20,305 nucleotides of DNA from Azolla pinnata (taxonomy: Eukaryota > Streptophyta > Polypodiopsida > Salviniales > Salviniaceae), in contig JBBBWG010011780.1 in the NCBI GenBank assembly GCA_037176905.1, positions 1 through 20,305 on the forward strand, given 5' to 3'. The translations under genes were made by a program, and so were the position numbers. Positions 19,474-20,305 of this stretch are shown piece by piece. How positions within the stretch are numbered: the first letter of the stretch is position 1; each line of letters begins with the position of its first letter. The notes beneath the pieces were generated by a model that worked only from the letters and a program-made list of their open reading frames with translations, ran no database searches and was not told where the DNA came from.

Positions 19474-20305
19474 TCAGGAGGAGGGCGAGGGCATCATCCT
19501 CTTGGCGGCGAGGATGCGCGAGACGTGGAGGCCGCGGCCGAGGGCGTGGTTGAAGAGGATGCGGGTCTGCATCGCCTGGAAGCCGGGGAGCCAGGAGAGG
19601 ACGGCGACGGGGACGAGCACGGCGGCGGCGACGAGGAGGTCGTAGAGCCGCGCGAGGGAGACGACGAGGGGCCACGCGGGCGTGCCGGCCAGCAGCGGCT
19701 TGAGCACGACGCAGATGCAGAGGAGGCCCCAGCCGGTGGGCACGAGCGCGAGCGAGCCGAGGACGAGGTCGCGGAGCTCGAACGCGGTGAGCTCCGCGAG
19801 CAGCACCAGGGCGGCCGCCGCGAGCAGAGCCACGAGGAGCTGCATCGATCTGTAGTAGAGGTGGCTCTTGGCCGCGTAGCGCGCGGCGGCCTTCCCGAGC
19901 ACCGCCGCGACCGCCAGGGCCCCCGCGAGGAACAGCCACGACGCCAGGTACACGGCCACGCTCCGGCTCCCGCCCGCGATCCGCAGCCTGTACACCATCC
20001 CGTACTGCACGAGGAAGAACCTGAGGCTCAGCACGATCTCGGCCGCCCTGCCCCAGAACCCCGTCGTGCGCACGTGCTCGTGCTGCTCGTTCCACCACGC
20101 CTCCCAGCTCTCGTCGGCCCCCGCGAGGCGCCCCCCGCCCCCCCTGTTCCAGAGCCAGCTCTGGAAGTCGTCGAAGTCGTACACGGTCTGCAGCCAGTCG
20201 AAGCCCGTCGGGTTGAACACGAACGGCGCCATCATCCACGAGAGCGCGAGGAACCACAACGAGAGCGTGAGGAGGATGCGGGCGAGCGCGCCGCCGCCGC
20301 CGCCA
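19474..20305 (-). CDS. Callose synthase (glucan synthase-like), C-terminal part, cut by window edge
   Basis: 276 residues and the stop codon of a minus-strand gene whose upstream part lies beyond the right edge. The visible part is the C-terminal membrane bundle of the 1,3-beta-glucan synthase family: WFLALSWMMAPFVFNPTGF, then TVYDFDDFQSWLW, ESWEAWWNEQHEH, LSLRFFLVQYGMVYRL, several membrane segments (VYLASWLFLAGALAVAA, LLVALLAAAALVLLAEL, VPTGWGLLCICVVLKPLL, LYDLLVAAAVLVPVAVLSW) and the family end LPGFQAMQTRILFNHALGRG followed by SRILAAKR. Callose synthases are plasma-membrane proteins of about 1,800-1,950 residues that make 1,3-beta-glucan from UDP-glucose. The 832 nt are unbroken and very GC-rich; together with wording such as TVYDF and RTTG this points to the intron-poor GSL group that includes Arabidopsis GSL5/CALS12 (PMR4), though this placement is from memory. 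The edge encodes five glycines from GGC codons, unusual for this position. Confidence 0.92.
   Translation of the reverse strand, partial: GGGGGALARILLTLSLWFLALSWMMAPFVFNPTGFDWLQTVYDFDDFQSWLWNRGGGGRLAGADESWEAWWNEQHEHVRTTGFWGRAAEIVLSLRFFLVQYGMVYRLRIAGGSRSVAVYLASWLFLAGALAVAAVLGKAAARYAAKSHLYYRSMQLLVALLAAAALVLLAELTAFELRDLVLGSLALVPTGWGLLCICVVLKPLLAGTPAWPLVVSLARLYDLLVAAAVLVPVAVLSWLPGFQAMQTRILFNHALGRGLHVSRILAAKRMMPSPSS

Noticed and set aside
19400..20257. 285-codon Arg/Ala/Pro-rich minus-strand frame overlapping the callose synthase end
   Set aside because: It is a shifted-frame shadow in very GC-rich DNA; the other frame matches the callose synthase family from end to end.

Overview
The window reads as nuclear DNA of a flowering plant, most likely a grass. 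Two complete genes are split by GT-AG introns, their exons join in frame into recognisable plant families, and a very GC-rich, apparently intron-less gene end sits beside AT-rich introns and intergenic DNA, a contrast typical of grasses. The species cannot be told from the sequence. All three recognised genes lie on the minus strand, so the window reads right to left.

Layout: 865-4840 is a complete seven-exon selenium-binding protein / methanethiol oxidase gene (485 residues). Its upstream side (4841-5740) is packed with short tandem duplications: a 19-bp perfect pair, a (CTT)12 tract, a near-perfect 127-bp pair rich in CATGCA (RY) motifs, and a 40-bp pair. 5741-6927 has no assignable gene; a 74-codon open segment on the minus strand may be a coding remnant. 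6928-14623 is a complete ten-exon plant O-fucosyltransferase-family gene (662 residues from the chosen ATG): a type II membrane protein with a Ser/Pro-rich cytosolic head, one membrane anchor and a luminal GT domain. Its large introns hold old local duplications and a possible retrotransposon gag relic. 14624-15400 is a long GAA-rich (sense) leader or promoter tract with a telo-box and an overlapping upstream ORF. 15838-16195 is a CCCCTG-based minisatellite. 16196-19473 is AT-rich intergenic DNA with small repeats and no supportable gene. 19474-20305 is the 3' end of a callose synthase gene cut by the right edge.

The three genes have no obvious joint function: sulfur/selenium metabolism, Golgi glycosylation and cell-wall glucan synthesis. 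I found no convincing new biological system. The most interesting signals are the duplicated RY-motif block upstream of the selenium-binding protein gene, the overlapping uORF and triplet-repeat coding head of the O-fucosyltransferase gene, and the CCCCTG minisatellite. Exon boundaries were worked out by hand from reading frames, GT/AG sites and family conservation; total coding lengths divide by three in both complete genes.
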